A DNA stretch of 64,000 nucleotides from Ruegeria denitrificans (GTDB lineage: Bacteria > Pseudomonadota > Alphaproteobacteria > Rhodobacterales > Rhodobacteraceae): assembly GCF_001458295.1 (NCBI RefSeq), contig NZ_CYUD01000005.1, positions 62,001-126,000 on the forward strand. Reading direction: 5' to 3'. The translations under genes were made by a program, and so were the position numbers. The first letter of the stretch is position 1; each line of letters begins with the position of its first letter. The notes under the pieces are model-generated. The model saw only the letters and a program-made list of their open reading frames with translations, did not search any database and had not been told where the DNA came from. Of the stretch, positions 30,836 through 39,638 are shown piece after piece.

Positions 30836-32403
30836 TCAAGTTCTTTCCCAATGGCAAAGGCGCGGGTGCTGGTCCAGTTGGCTATCTCGTCACGCGTAAG
30901 GTCTTGGCCTATGACTCCAATCGCGATCTAATCCGCGATGCTGATGGCCAGCCCATGACGGTCATACGCGATCCTTTGCCTGAAGTGCTGCGCGGCGATT
31001 CCACCCGCACCGAGGCCCTGATCGACGCCAGTCGCAATCAGTGGACCTACCGCGCGGGCGTCATCAGCTTTGCCAGCGAGGACGCACCCACCGAAGCCCA
31101 GCAGGTCGAAGTCATGAACGCCTTCGAGGCACTGGCATTCGCTGGTATGGACAGTGAGCAATTCGACTTGCTCTGGGTCCGGCACAGCCACGAAGACCGA
31201 GTTGAGCTGCATTTCTGTACACCGCGTTTGGAGCTGACAACCGGTAAAAGCCTCAACATCGCGCCACCTGGCTATCGGACAGCCTATGACAGTCTGCGCG
31301 ACTTAATGAACAAGACGCACGACTGGGCCGATCCGATGGATCTGGAACGCGCACAGGAGGTTCAAGCCACCGTTGAGGCCCCAACTAGGGCACAGGGCCG
31401 CGAAGAACTCCACGAATGGATCTTAGACCAGATCAGCATCGGCACCATCACCGACCGCGCAAGCATGGTCGATGCCCTGACCGACGCAGGTTTCGATATC
31501 CCCCGCGTAAGCAAAAATTACATCACGGCCAAAGACCCCGACACAGGCGAACGCTGGCGATTGAAAGGAGAGATTTTCCATGACGACTGGCAAGCCGACC
31601 CGGCTGAGCGAGAAATTGAACGCGGACCTGGACGAGATCCGCAAGGAACACGCCGCCTTGATGGAATCTCAATTGCAGAACTTCAGGAACGATATTCAGG
31701 AGTGTGTGACACACGTGCGGAATACAATCGAAGCAGATACCCGCATGTTTCTGGATTGGAGCGGGACGACCTGGCAGAGTCACATCGACAAGATCAAATT
31801 CCTGATTCAGATCTCACCTTGGGCGGTGATAACGGCCTGTATGGTGTTGATCGCAGCAACCTTAGGACTGACTTTTCTGTGGAGCTGGAAACTCTCAACG
31901 ATAGCCGCCTCGACGCAGCTAGAGAGGTTGGGCATCCAGGCGGTACTTCACGAGGGAGCGACTTATTTGATCCTGCCGCCAGAAACATCAAGCATGCGCA
32001 CCTGTTCGGTGGCGAGCCGATTGGTTTCTTGCATCATAGTGGAGCCAAACTAGATGGACCAACCCCTGACAGCCTTGGAGCGAGATTTGCTCGCGTGCGT
32101 CGAGCAGTTGGTGACGGCTTGCGAGACCTCCGCCTCGGAATTGCGCAATTTGGAAGAACGCTCGACGACCGGGATCGAGGCCAGGCTAAATGGCTTAACG
32201 CAGTGCATCGAGCTGCTGATGAAATCACATCTCAAGTCCGTAGCTACATTGGCCGACTTGCTGACCGAAGAACAGAACTACACCACGCTGGAAGAGAACT
32301 TGCAGACCAGTTTGAAGCTAGCGAGAGCCGCCGAAACTCTGCTGCAAGAGAGCTGAATCATGGGCTGCTTGAACGAGACCAAGACTACGGCTTCCATCTT
32401 TGA
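30829..32403 (+). CDS. mobA: Relaxase/mobilization nuclease (ColE1 MbeA-like)
   Basis: A 524-residue relaxase. The N-terminus MLIKFFPNGKGAGAGPVGYL matches the MbeA/MobA type, with Tyr in motif I. The metal/active-site motif is LLWVRHSHEDRVELHF (about residues 120-135), in which the His-Glu series resembles the H-E-N variant motif of ColE1 relaxases. It should nick oriT and pilot the strand through a helper's type IV system. The C-terminal 270 residues are hydrophilic and share their DNA with two other reading frames. Confidence 0.9.
   Translation: MLIKFFPNGKGAGAGPVGYLVTRKVLAYDSNRDLIRDADGQPMTVIRDPLPEVLRGDSTRTEALIDASRNQWTYRAGVISFASEDAPTEAQQVEVMNAFEALAFAGMDSEQFDLLWVRHSHEDRVELHFCTPRLELTTGKSLNIAPPGYRTAYDSLRDLMNKTHDWADPMDLERAQEVQATVEAPTRAQGREELHEWILDQISIGTITDRASMVDALTDAGFDIPRVSKNYITAKDPDTGERWRLKGEIFHDDWQADPAEREIERGPGRDPQGTRRLDGISIAELQERYSGVCDTRAEYNRSRYPHVSGLERDDLAESHRQDQIPDSDLTLGGDNGLYGVDRSNLRTDFSVELETLNDSRLDAAREVGHPGGTSRGSDLFDPAARNIKHAHLFGGEPIGFLHHSGAKLDGPTPDSLGARFARVRRAVGDGLRDLRLGIAQFGRTLDDRDRGQAKWLNAVHRAADEITSQVRSYIGRLADRRTELHHAGRELADQFEASESRRNSAARELNHGLLERDQDYGFHL
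31580..32053 (+). CDS. mobB: MobB-like membrane protein nested inside the relaxase gene (+1 frame)
   Basis: A 157-residue frame wholly inside the relaxase gene. AAAGGAGAG lies just upstream of the ATG. The product has an N-terminal coiled-coil segment (residues 8-75) and one clear membrane helix (about 79-103, WAVITACMVLIAATLGLTF). In ColE1, mbeB lies in the same place and also gives a mobilization protein. Length, membrane helix, ribosome site and exact junction with the next frame argue against chance. Confidence 0.72.
   Translation: MTTGKPTRLSEKLNADLDEIRKEHAALMESQLQNFRNDIQECVTHVRNTIEADTRMFLDWSGTTWQSHIDKIKFLIQISPWAVITACMVLIAATLGLTFLWSWKLSTIAASTQLERLGIQAVLHEGATYLILPPETSSMRTCSVASRLVSCIIVEPN
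32054..32356 (+). CDS. mobD: MobD-like coiled-coil protein nested inside the relaxase gene
   Basis: A 100-residue frame in the same register as the mobB-like gene, its ATG following that stop directly (TAGATG). The product is almost entirely helical with heptads (LERDLLACVEQLVTACETSASEL and LKSVATLADLLTEEQ). ColE1 mbeD has the same location inside mbeA and also encodes a small helical protein. It ends 47 bases before the relaxase stop. Confidence 0.68.
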   Translation: MDQPLTALERDLLACVEQLVTACETSASELRNLEERSTTGIEARLNGLTQCIELLMKSHLKSVATLADLLTEEQNYTTLEENLQTSLKLARAAETLLQES

Positions 32404-32418
32404 TCTGAAGGAATGACG

Positions 32419-32700
32419 ATGCCCACTCATCACGAACGCTTCACCATGAGCTTCCGCCAATCCTGCGCCTGCGGGATTGACTACAGAGAATTTGAAAGAG
32501 TCGACTCGCTACCGATAGGCATTCCACTAGTTGCAATTGCAGGGGTTTGGGGCGATTGCTACAACTTACGGTGTCTGTTTATGGACACTGACGGAAATCA
32601 GTATTTGCGGAATGTGTTCAGGACCAAAAACGGCTACTTGATACCAGAACTTGGGGTCGATGCGAAAATGATCAAAATAGGCCAAGTTGTTCTAGCCTAG
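32419..32700 (+). CDS. Small uncharacterised protein after the mobilization cluster
   Basis: About 93 residues with a cysteine-containing N-terminus (SCACGIDYREFERV) and beta-rich remainder (YNLRCLFMDTDGNQYLRN). It starts 15 bases after the relaxase stop; AAGGA is six bases before the chosen ATG, and an ATG two codons earlier is possible. I recognise no family. Same strand and spacing suggest it belongs to the mobilization operon. The 250 bases after it hold only degenerate repeat-like DNA. Confidence 0.55.
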   Translation: MPTHHERFTMSFRQSCACGIDYREFERVDSLPIGIPLVAIAGVWGDCYNLRCLFMDTDGNQYLRNVFRTKNGYLIPELGVDAKMIKIGQVVLA

Positions 32701-32951
32701 CGCTCAACTGCGTATTCTCAGTGAATTGACGCCTGAATCCCAATAAAACTGCCGCCCAATCCCGTTAAGAACGTGCATCCAGACCGATGACCCTCGATCG
32801 CCGTGCCACAGGCTACTTGGCAGGAAGGCCACTGAGCTGCCGTTCGCCGCGTTTGCAGCACCGAGCACCACGAGCGGCAGCCATGCGCTGAAAGCGACAT
32901 AGCCGTCTTTTGATCGATGGATCATGACATAGGTCATGCTGCTGGGGCTCT

Positions 32952-33638
32952 TCACTCAGTTTCGGTCGCCAGTAGGTGAGTTTTGATCCGTTGATAACCG
33001 TATCCGATATGGGTTCGCTGGATAAAGCCGATGGCAGTGACATCGCCTAAGTCAAGCGCAGTGTTGATCTCATTAAGTTCCGCGACCAGAGCCAGTGCCA
33101 TTTCCGAGTCTCTTTGGTTGCTGACCAGGTACCACGTGCTGGCTGCCTGACAATAAGTCTGCCACCAAAATGACCTTAACGTATCATTGCCGATCAGGCC
33201 CGTGATCAGCTCATGCAGGCGATGATTGATCTCAATGTATTTCCTGGAATCGAAAGCTTTGCACAACGCTTTCGCCTCCTGCAGCAATTCCTGCCCGATC
33301 TCGCAATCTGACTTGGTGATGCTGCGGGGGGACATGGTGCCGATCAGCGGCGCAAGCTCCAGCCGCATGTCGTAGACATGACGGATTTGCGCGGCCGACA
33401 GTGCGACGACGACCGTGCCCACGCCATTCCGGGTTTCCACCAGGCCCAGATGACTGATCCGGCTGATCACATCGCGTATCGGAGTTCTACTGACGCCAAA
33501 TTCAGCAGCCAATTCCGCCTCTTTCAGCTGTTCGCCTGGGGGGTAATCCAGGAAACAAATCCGCTGCAAAATTTTGGTTTGGATCGCTTCGGCCGAACTT
33601 TTGATTTCTGATGCGGTGGCTTTCTGAGGGAGGGGCAT
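32952..33638 (-). CDS. GntR family transcriptional regulator (FCD/FadR type)
   Basis: A 228-residue regulator: N-terminal winged helix (PPGEQLKEAELAAEFGVSRTPIRDVISRI, residues 33-62) and C-terminal all-helical FCD ligand domain with R(L)ELAPLIG and the metal-type His in INHRLHELI. AAGGAG lies seven bases before the ATG. It is divergent from the M24-like/nitrilase pair across 139 bases and probably controls that pair, responding to a small carboxylic acid as FCD regulators usually do. Confidence 0.88.
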   Translation of the reverse strand: MPLPQKATASEIKSSAEAIQTKILQRICFLDYPPGEQLKEAELAAEFGVSRTPIRDVISRISHLGLVETRNGVGTVVVALSAAQIRHVYDMRLELAPLIGTMSPRSITKSDCEIGQELLQEAKALCKAFDSRKYIEINHRLHELITGLIGNDTLRSFWWQTYCQAASTWYLVSNQRDSEMALALVAELNEINTALDLGDVTAIGFIQRTHIGYGYQRIKTHLLATETE

Positions 33639-33777
33639 ATAGATCTCCTTTACTTAAGGTGCATACATCAAGGTCAATTTCGTGACAATATTCGGTAAAA
33701 AATGAGATTTGACTCAGTACCTGTGTACAGCTTAAGCGTTTGAGATGCCTATCCAGCCCCCAATCGAGGAAATACAC

Positions 33778-34935
33778 ATGCTCGAAGAAGCCAAAACCCG
33801 AACATTCACCCTTCAGGCCCGGATGAAGGACCTGGGTATCCAGCGCGCGGTTTTTACAGATGAAAGCTCAATCGCTTATCTCTCAGGATTCTGGGGTTAC
33901 TTGGGCATCGAATTTGGCCGCCCAACCATGTTGGTCGTAAATGCCGATGAGGCGCCCATCGTGATCACGCCTCTGATGGAAAGCGAATTGGTCGCTGCGA
34001 TGACCTGGGTCGAAGATGTACGCACATGGGAAGACATGGGGCAGCGCACTTGGGGACGAGCCCTTGCGGGTGCCTTGGGCGACAAGCCCGGAGAGATCTG
34101 GGTGGAGCGAAGCAGCATTCCGGCAATTGTGCGCAACCACCTGGATGAAACCTATCCCGGTGTGTCGGTCAAGGACATCTCGCCGGTCCTGGGCGCTATG
34201 CGGATGATCAAAACGCCGTTTGAAATTCAAGTGATGAAAGAGGCAGGCCAAATTGCAGGCGCAATGATGAAAGCCGCGCATTCCAGCCTGCAAGAGGGGG
34301 CACAGGAATATGAAAGCGCACTTGCTGTGATCGAGGCCGGGTCGCGCAAAGCGGCGACATTTCTGACGGACAAGGGCTGGGACAGGTTCGTATCGCCAAT
34401 GATTCACAACCTGCAAATTCTGCAAAGCGGCAAAGACACATCCATGGTGCACCGCCGTGCCTCGGTCCGCCAGTATCAGCGCGCTGATCCGGTTTATTTC
34501 TGCTTTTGCAACATGGCGCAATTCAAGCAATACAAACTAGGCTTTGACCGGATGTTCCATATTGGCGAAGTGCGCGACGATGCCGCCCGCGTGCAACAAG
34601 CCGCCATTGATGCCCAACAGGCAGCAATCGCCGCCATCCGACCTGGTGTCGAAGCACAGGACGTGGCCGCTGCAGCAAACGAGGTTTATGCCGAACGTGG
34701 GTATGAAACCGGCTATCGAACCGGGCGGTCGATTGGCGTGGCCTATCTTGAGGCGCCAGAGTTGAAAACCGGCGACACCACCATCCTGAAGCCTGGCATG
34801 ACCTTTGCGGTTGATGGGGGTATTTCAATTGACGGGGTGACCGCAGGGCGCATCGGCGATTCTATTGTGGTGACCGAGTCAGGGTTTGACTACATTACCG
34901 AATATTCCCGAACATTACTGGTAACGGACAACTAA
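33778..34935 (+). CDS. M24 (aminopeptidase P/creatinase-fold) protein lacking all metal ligands
   Basis: A 385-residue two-domain protein of the M24 fold, starting at MLEEAKTRTFTLQARM after GAGGA. The creatinase-type N-terminal domain covers residues 10-150 and the pita-bread domain 155-380. In the positions of the five metal ligands of true M24 peptidases I read: YFCFCNM (Asp lost), YKLGFDRMF (Asp to Gly), GRSIGVAYLEAP (both His lost), FAVDGGIS (Glu to Asp) and GRIGDSIVV (Glu to Gly). It should thus be metal-free, as creatinase and ectoine hydrolase (DoeA/EutD) are. The nitrilase gene follows two bases later, so both may open and deaminate one amide-bearing substrate. Confidence 0.8.
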   Translation: MLEEAKTRTFTLQARMKDLGIQRAVFTDESSIAYLSGFWGYLGIEFGRPTMLVVNADEAPIVITPLMESELVAAMTWVEDVRTWEDMGQRTWGRALAGALGDKPGEIWVERSSIPAIVRNHLDETYPGVSVKDISPVLGAMRMIKTPFEIQVMKEAGQIAGAMMKAAHSSLQEGAQEYESALAVIEAGSRKAATFLTDKGWDRFVSPMIHNLQILQSGKDTSMVHRRASVRQYQRADPVYFCFCNMAQFKQYKLGFDRMFHIGEVRDDAARVQQAAIDAQQAAIAAIRPGVEAQDVAAAANEVYAERGYETGYRTGRSIGVAYLEAPELKTGDTTILKPGMTFAVDGGISIDGVTAGRIGDSIVVTESGFDYITEYSRTLLVTDN

Positions 34936-34937
34936 AG

Positions 34938-35732
34938 ATGAGCCGCTCGTTTCGACTTGCTGTCGGGCAATCGCCAGCAGAATTGGCTACGGTGAAGGAT
35001 CGTCTGGATTGGTTGTCGGGCGTGATGCCTGCGGTCGCTGCCGAAGATGCCGACCTTTTGGTCCTGCCCGAGCTATTTGCCAGTGGCTACAACATCGGTG
35101 AGCAAGTAGTCACGCGCGCCGAACCTGCTGACGGTTCCATTGCCCAAGCTGTTGCAGCACTTGCCAAAACCCACGGCGTCGCAATCCACTATGGGTTCCC
35201 CGAAATTGAAGGAGAGGTGATCTTCAATGCGGCGCAATGCATCGGGCCGGACGGCGCGCGTTTGGGCGGTCACCGCAAACTAGCAATTCCGCCGGGGTTC
35301 GAAGGGGATCATTTCACACCCGGTAGAGGGTGCGCGCTTTTCACTTATCGCGGTGTGCGAATAGCAACACTGATTTGCTATGACGCCGAATTCCCGGAAA
35401 CCGCGCGGCATGTGGCCTCAATGGGGGCTGAGCTTGTCCTGGTGCCTACCGCCCTTGGCGCTCAGTGGGAATGGGTAGCACAACGCATGATCCCGACGCG
35501 CGCTTATGAAAACGGAGTCTTTCTTGCGTATGCGAACAGCGCTGGCAGCGAAACTGGCATGACCTTTCTGGGTCAAAGCTTTATCGCAACCCCCGACGGC
35601 CGGGAACTGGCGCGCGCAAATACACAGGCCCAGATAATCTACGGTACGTTGCAACTAGACAAAGTATCAGTTGCCCAAGCGCGGCTTCCCTATTTAATTG
35701 ATCGTGAAGCGCTGAAAGTGGACATCCGATAG
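34938..35732 (+). CDS. Carbon-nitrogen hydrolase (nitrilase superfamily amidase)
   Basis: A 264-residue cytoplasmic amidase. The catalytic triad is visible: Glu in LLVLPELFASGY, Lys in GHRKLAIPPGFEGDHF and Cys in LICYDAEFPETAR. It begins two bases after the M24-like gene, so the pair is an operon. Members hydrolyse small amides or N-carbamoyl compounds; combined with a creatinase-fold hydrolase this suggests sequential opening and deamidation of a cyclic or acylated nitrogen compound. That is inference. Confidence 0.9.
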   Translation: MSRSFRLAVGQSPAELATVKDRLDWLSGVMPAVAAEDADLLVLPELFASGYNIGEQVVTRAEPADGSIAQAVAALAKTHGVAIHYGFPEIEGEVIFNAAQCIGPDGARLGGHRKLAIPPGFEGDHFTPGRGCALFTYRGVRIATLICYDAEFPETARHVASMGAELVLVPTALGAQWEWVAQRMIPTRAYENGVFLAYANSAGSETGMTFLGQSFIATPDGRELARANTQAQIIYGTLQLDKVSVAQARLPYLIDREALKVDIR

Positions 35733-36054
35733 GCTGCACCAAATAGCTGCTTTGTCCGCGTCCTGCGAGTTTGCCAAGCATGCCGCGAAAGTCAGCAATG
35801 CAACCAAACCTGACTAATGCGAATGCAGCGGCCTCACAGATCGGGAAAGGCCGGTGAGGGCTCTGACCGCCAGTTGGTGCAAGCCGCAGAGAACGACCAC
35901 TTCGAGCCCAGAGCCGACAATTACCAAACTGCATGAGCGAGTTCATTTAGGAAACTAATCCTTCCACGCTAGCTGCCCTTATAAGAACCGCACCAATTTA
36001 CCCAAGCGGAGGAGTACTTTCGGATATTGAAGAACTAGAGTGGAGCTAAGGCGC
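35733..36054. other. Non-coding stretch with degenerate repeat-like sequence
   Basis: I see no plausible gene in these 322 bases. The first part (around 35745-35900, with GCTGCTTTGTCCGCG) resembles the degenerate intergenic sequence seen at 38155 and 49044. No terminator hairpin with a T run was found. Confidence 0.5.
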
Positions 36055-37929
36055 TTAATGAACGCTGCTGTTTTGCCCCTTAGTATCTTCTTGTGCCTCG
36101 AGCGCCGCCATAAATTTTTGAAACCGTGGATGATCACGTAGGTTATCAAGATCCCCATCATTGCGTATCCAATCGAGCATCTGCAATTGATGGCCCGGCA
36201 TATTTTCAAGCGTATCAAGGGCTTGATCGACTCTGCCTATTGTCGCAAACATACATGCCGCGTTGTAGACTACAATCCGGTCCCCTGGGTCCAAGTCGAT
36301 GGCTCTACGTATCATCTCTTCAGCATCGTTAGACCGCCCAATGTGTGCCAAGGCATGAGCGCACTGGAAACAGGCTCTACTATTGCCGGGTTCTACCTCC
36401 AGTTTACACCTTGCGGTTTCCAAAGTTGCCCGGGCCGCCTTTAGAACATCTTCTTCGCGTCCCAACTTTCCGTAAACTGCCATCAGTAAGAATGGAGCCT
36501 GTGGGTCTCTGGGAGAAATCTTCCAAGCCTGTTCAAAATGCCGAGCCGCTTTCTCGAAGTCCGAATTTTCCCAACAGTGGCGAGCCCAGTAGTATTGGGC
36601 TTGATAAAGGTTGGAATCGAGCTCCGAAGCCTTGCGGAAAGCTGTGTTTGCCCCATTTTGATCTTTCGACTGAGCTAGAGCCAAACCTTTGGAAGCATAG
36701 GCCTCGGCCAAATTTGGGGCGAGTTCTAGCGCCCGATCAGCAGCGACCGTTGCAGAGATCAGGTGTTCCTCTTCTCCGTCGTATTGGCAATAGATCATCA
36801 AATTGCAATCGGCCAAACCGCAATAAGCTTGAGCAAATTGGGGATCGCACTCAATCGCTCTTTCAAACAAGCTGCGCGCTTCAACGAACTTACGCCGTAC
36901 GTGGGAATGGAAGGCTAGTCGTCCCTGTAGGTAAAGGTCATAGGCCTGCAGGTTGGATGTGCGCGATCCGTTCGACCTTCCCATTGCATCTTCGGCCAAT
37001 GCCAGTTGAAGAGCTTTGACAATTTTTTCGGTGATTTCGTCTTGGACGGCAAAGATATCAGTTAACTCGCGGTCGTATCGCTCGGCCCAGACATGGCCGC
37101 CGGACTGAGCATCGATCAACTGCGCAGTGACCCTTGCCCGGTTGCCTGCCTTTCTAACACTGCCTTCTACAATGAATTGCACGTCGAGTTCTCGGGCGAT
37201 CTGTCGGACGTCCACGGACCTTCCTTTGTAAGAAAAGCTCGAATTTCTAGCAATGACGAATAACTCCCTTATCTTCGATAAATCCGTTATTATGTCCTCA
37301 GAGATGCCGTCTGAAAAATAAATCTGATCCGGATCATCCGACATGTTGTCAAAAGGAAGAACGGCGATCGAGTTTTTATTGGTTTGAGGAGCATTTCTAG
37401 GCAGATCGACGTAATCAAGATCACTGGCAAGTTCGTACACGCGCACAGGTCGCGGGAGGTTCTTGAGTTGTTGTTTCCCAAGGTCCCTAAAAGTGAGATC
37501 GAGACGGCCTGAAATTTCGTCTCGCACCCGGCCTGAAATTGCGACGCATCCCGGGCCAGCCAACTTTTCAAGCCGTGCCGCAGTATTCACCCCATCGCCA
37601 AGAATGTCTTCTCCATCGAAAACCACATCGCCCATGTGGATACCCATGCGGAAAACCAGATTTGGTTCATTTTGTGTCTCGCGATTTCTGTCAGCGCAAT
37701 ATTTTTGCAATTCATCAGCACAAGATACCGAGTTCACAACTGATTGGAATTCCGCGAGAAACCCGTCTCCCATAGTTTTTACGATCCGGCCGTTGTGTTT
37801 CTCTAAACGCGATCTGAGGGCTTCCAGCGTGTCTTTCAACGCGTGGAGTGTAGCCGTTTCATTTTGGCTTACCAGACCGCTATAGCCGACAACATCAGCA
37901 GCGAGAATGGCCGCCAGCCTGCGTTCCAT
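36055..37929 (-). CDS. Class III adenylate/guanylate cyclase with TolB-like and TPR domains
   Basis: About 624 residues starting at MERRLAAILAADVVGYSGL, after AGGGAG. Residues 1-170 form a class III cyclase catalytic domain: metal-binding Asp in AADVVGYS and MGDGFLAEF, and GDVVFDGEDILGDGVNTAARLE. Residues 185-320 match the FlgO/TolB-like segment (SIAVLPFDNMSDDPDQ, FIVEGSVRKAGNRARVTAQL). The remainder is a TPR array (LQAYDLYLQGRLAFH, AEAYASKGLALAQSK, DRIVVYNAACMFATIG). This architecture is common in rhizobia and roseobacters and probably senses stress through the TPR part. No membrane segment. The region looks more AT-rich than its flanks. Confidence 0.88.
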   Translation of the reverse strand: MERRLAAILAADVVGYSGLVSQNETATLHALKDTLEALRSRLEKHNGRIVKTMGDGFLAEFQSVVNSVSCADELQKYCADRNRETQNEPNLVFRMGIHMGDVVFDGEDILGDGVNTAARLEKLAGPGCVAISGRVRDEISGRLDLTFRDLGKQQLKNLPRPVRVYELASDLDYVDLPRNAPQTNKNSIAVLPFDNMSDDPDQIYFSDGISEDIITDLSKIRELFVIARNSSFSYKGRSVDVRQIARELDVQFIVEGSVRKAGNRARVTAQLIDAQSGGHVWAERYDRELTDIFAVQDEITEKIVKALQLALAEDAMGRSNGSRTSNLQAYDLYLQGRLAFHSHVRRKFVEARSLFERAIECDPQFAQAYCGLADCNLMIYCQYDGEEEHLISATVAADRALELAPNLAEAYASKGLALAQSKDQNGANTAFRKASELDSNLYQAQYYWARHCWENSDFEKAARHFEQAWKISPRDPQAPFLLMAVYGKLGREEDVLKAARATLETARCKLEVEPGNSRACFQCAHALAHIGRSNDAEEMIRRAIDLDPGDRIVVYNAACMFATIGRVDQALDTLENMPGHQLQMLDWIRNDGDLDNLRDHPRFQKFMAALEAQEDTKGQNSSVH

Positions 37930-38643
37930 TTGCGACTCCCTATGGGGAACACTACCATTCGTGACCTTTTTTATCCATCTTCCAGCAAACACAGTACCAT
38001 CAAGTCGATGGTGCGTTTTTAGCCAAGTCTAATACAATGCCCTGCCTTGGAAGTATTCGTGAATTGCTCAGGTTGATTTGGCGTTGAATAATCAATTTTC
38101 TGCAAAGGTGATGTTCAGCGACTGCTGGAGTTCGGCTCTGCAGCGAACGGAAATTATGTCCGCAGCCCCGCCATCTGTGAAGCGCCTGGGAATGTCCGGT
38201 TTGCGCGGTTTATAACCTTCTGCACGAGCAAAACCTCAAATAGCGATCAAGGTCAGGTAAGCGGCTCTATGCGATGGTTTACGTGATGGCCACAGAGTTG
38301 CCGTTCGCCGCACCTGCAGTTTAGGCATCAATCTGCGTCCGCTTTTGTGCATCAGCGGGCTTTGTGACAAAGGGAACCTACTTGACTCTATGCTGGGTAA
38401 GAACCACAAGAGTGCATTGGTGAAATTCACTCGTCGTCGCAGTGCTGCCGACTTCGACGATCCAATGGCCTTCATAAAAACTGTAGCATGTGCCTCAGCT
38501 TAGGAACGGGTTCCGCTGGGGTGTTCGAAACGAACTCGTCACTCGCAAACGTTCGCAATTGTCTCGAGATTTTTTCAGGCGACGAACGACACATGAAAGA
38601 AGGCGATACATGAACAATATGTGGTTCATAAACTGCGTGTCTG
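37930..38643. other. Intergenic region with degenerate repeat unit
   Basis: About 710 bases without a convincing gene. The stretch 38155-38212 (from TATGTCCGCAGCCCCGCCAT) is similar to 49044-49110, and 38289-38325 (GAGTTGCCGTTCGCCGC) is similar to 32836-32860. These look like copies of a decayed interspersed repeat. Promoters for the flanking divergent genes must lie here; I can place none. Confidence 0.5.
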
Positions 38644-39453
38644 ATGCCCGGTAGGCCCGACCCCAGACACCGCTTAAACCTGACTTCAATCAAACGTACG
38701 CGCGATGTTTCGTGTTTGATCCTGACATTTTTCGTGTTGATTTCAGGAACACAGCTTTCAGCTCAGGTCGCGCCAGCAACCTCTCAATTGGCAGGAAATG
38801 CAGGCGGATCGGTTTGTGACAAAGATTACGAAAGCAGGGGCGGATCGTGCCTAAAAGAAAACACACCTGAAAACGCATATTCGACAGGCAGCTCCTATGG
38901 ACAAGGCTGGAAGTGCAACCATGGTTTCCGGGATATCGGGGACATTTGTGAGGAAATAAAAGTTCCAAAAAATGCCCACCTCGTTTCTACGGGGGACCGC
39001 TGGAAGTGCAATCGGTTGTTCCGGCGTGTCGGAGAGGAATGTGAAGAAGTGAATGCGCCGGAAAACGGGTTCGTTGAAACCCGATTTGGCGTGCTGGAAA
39101 CACATTGCAACTGGGGATTCCGCAAAGAGGGTCTGGATTGTGTTGCAATAGATGTCCCCCGAAACGGCCACCTGACCGATAAGAACAGCAAAGATGGCTG
39201 GGTGTGCCTCAGAGGGTTTAGATCAGTAGAGGGTCGTTGCGAGCCTGTAGCTATTCCTGATCACGCATATCTTACGTCTGACACCTATTCTGGGTGGAAA
39301 TGCGAGCGTGGCTTCCGCGCAAGTCGAAACACGTGCATCGCGATCATTGTCCCATCAAATGCTCATTTGAATCGAAGAGGTGATGGGTGGGAATGCAATC
39401 AACCCTTTAAACGTCAGAACGATACATGTGCTGAAAACTATCCGCGACAATAG
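38644..39453 (+). CDS. Secreted protein of seven cysteine-pair repeats
   Basis: Up to 269 residues. A hydrophobic signal (VSCLILTFFVLISGTQLSAQ, cut near residue 40) is followed by about seven repeats of 31-33 residues. Each reads roughly W-x-C-x(3)-F-R-x(6)-C-x(5)-P-x-N-A-x-L, so each holds two cysteines. Examples are WKCNHGFRDIGDICEE and WKCERGFRASRNTCIA. The repeats should fold as small disulfide units in the periplasm or outside. The true start is uncertain because no ribosome site precedes the ATG. Similar repeats occur in other proteobacterial secreted proteins; function unknown. The next gene follows at 48 bases. Confidence 0.75.
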   Translation: MPGRPDPRHRLNLTSIKRTRDVSCLILTFFVLISGTQLSAQVAPATSQLAGNAGGSVCDKDYESRGGSCLKENTPENAYSTGSSYGQGWKCNHGFRDIGDICEEIKVPKNAHLVSTGDRWKCNRLFRRVGEECEEVNAPENGFVETRFGVLETHCNWGFRKEGLDCVAIDVPRNGHLTDKNSKDGWVCLRGFRSVEGRCEPVAIPDHAYLTSDTYSGWKCERGFRASRNTCIAIIVPSNAHLNRRGDGWECNQPFKRQNDTCAENYPRQ

Positions 39454-39500
39454 GCTGTTTTAATTCACCGTCGCCCTGACAGGGCAGGAAGGATCAAACT

Positions 39501-39638
39501 GTGACTCTAGACTCGATTGACGAAAATCTGGGCAAAAGACTCAAAGCTGAAAGGGTTCGCCGCCTAACTTACGGCATCAAATTTTTTATCGCGTCAGTAG
39601 TCTTTGTAACGGCGGTTGTATTTGTGGTGTTTTTCTGA
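39501..39638 (+). CDS. 45-residue single-helix membrane protein
   Basis: A short gene starting with GTG, seven bases after GGAAGGA. The product has a charged N-terminus (KRLKAERVRRL) and one membrane helix (IKFFIASVVFVTAVVFVVFF) reaching the C-terminus. Its TGA overlaps the ATG of the next gene (TGATG), which supports real translation. Size and topology are like small anchors or inhibitors; no family recognised. Confidence 0.65.
   Translation: MTLDSIDENLGKRLKAERVRRLTYGIKFFIASVVFVTAVVFVVFF

Noticed and set aside
32704..32955. 83-codon minus-strand frame overlapping the GntR stop (GTGA)
   Set aside because: The DNA resembles the degenerate repeat at 38289-38325 and the protein has no recognisable pattern, so the overlap is taken as chance.
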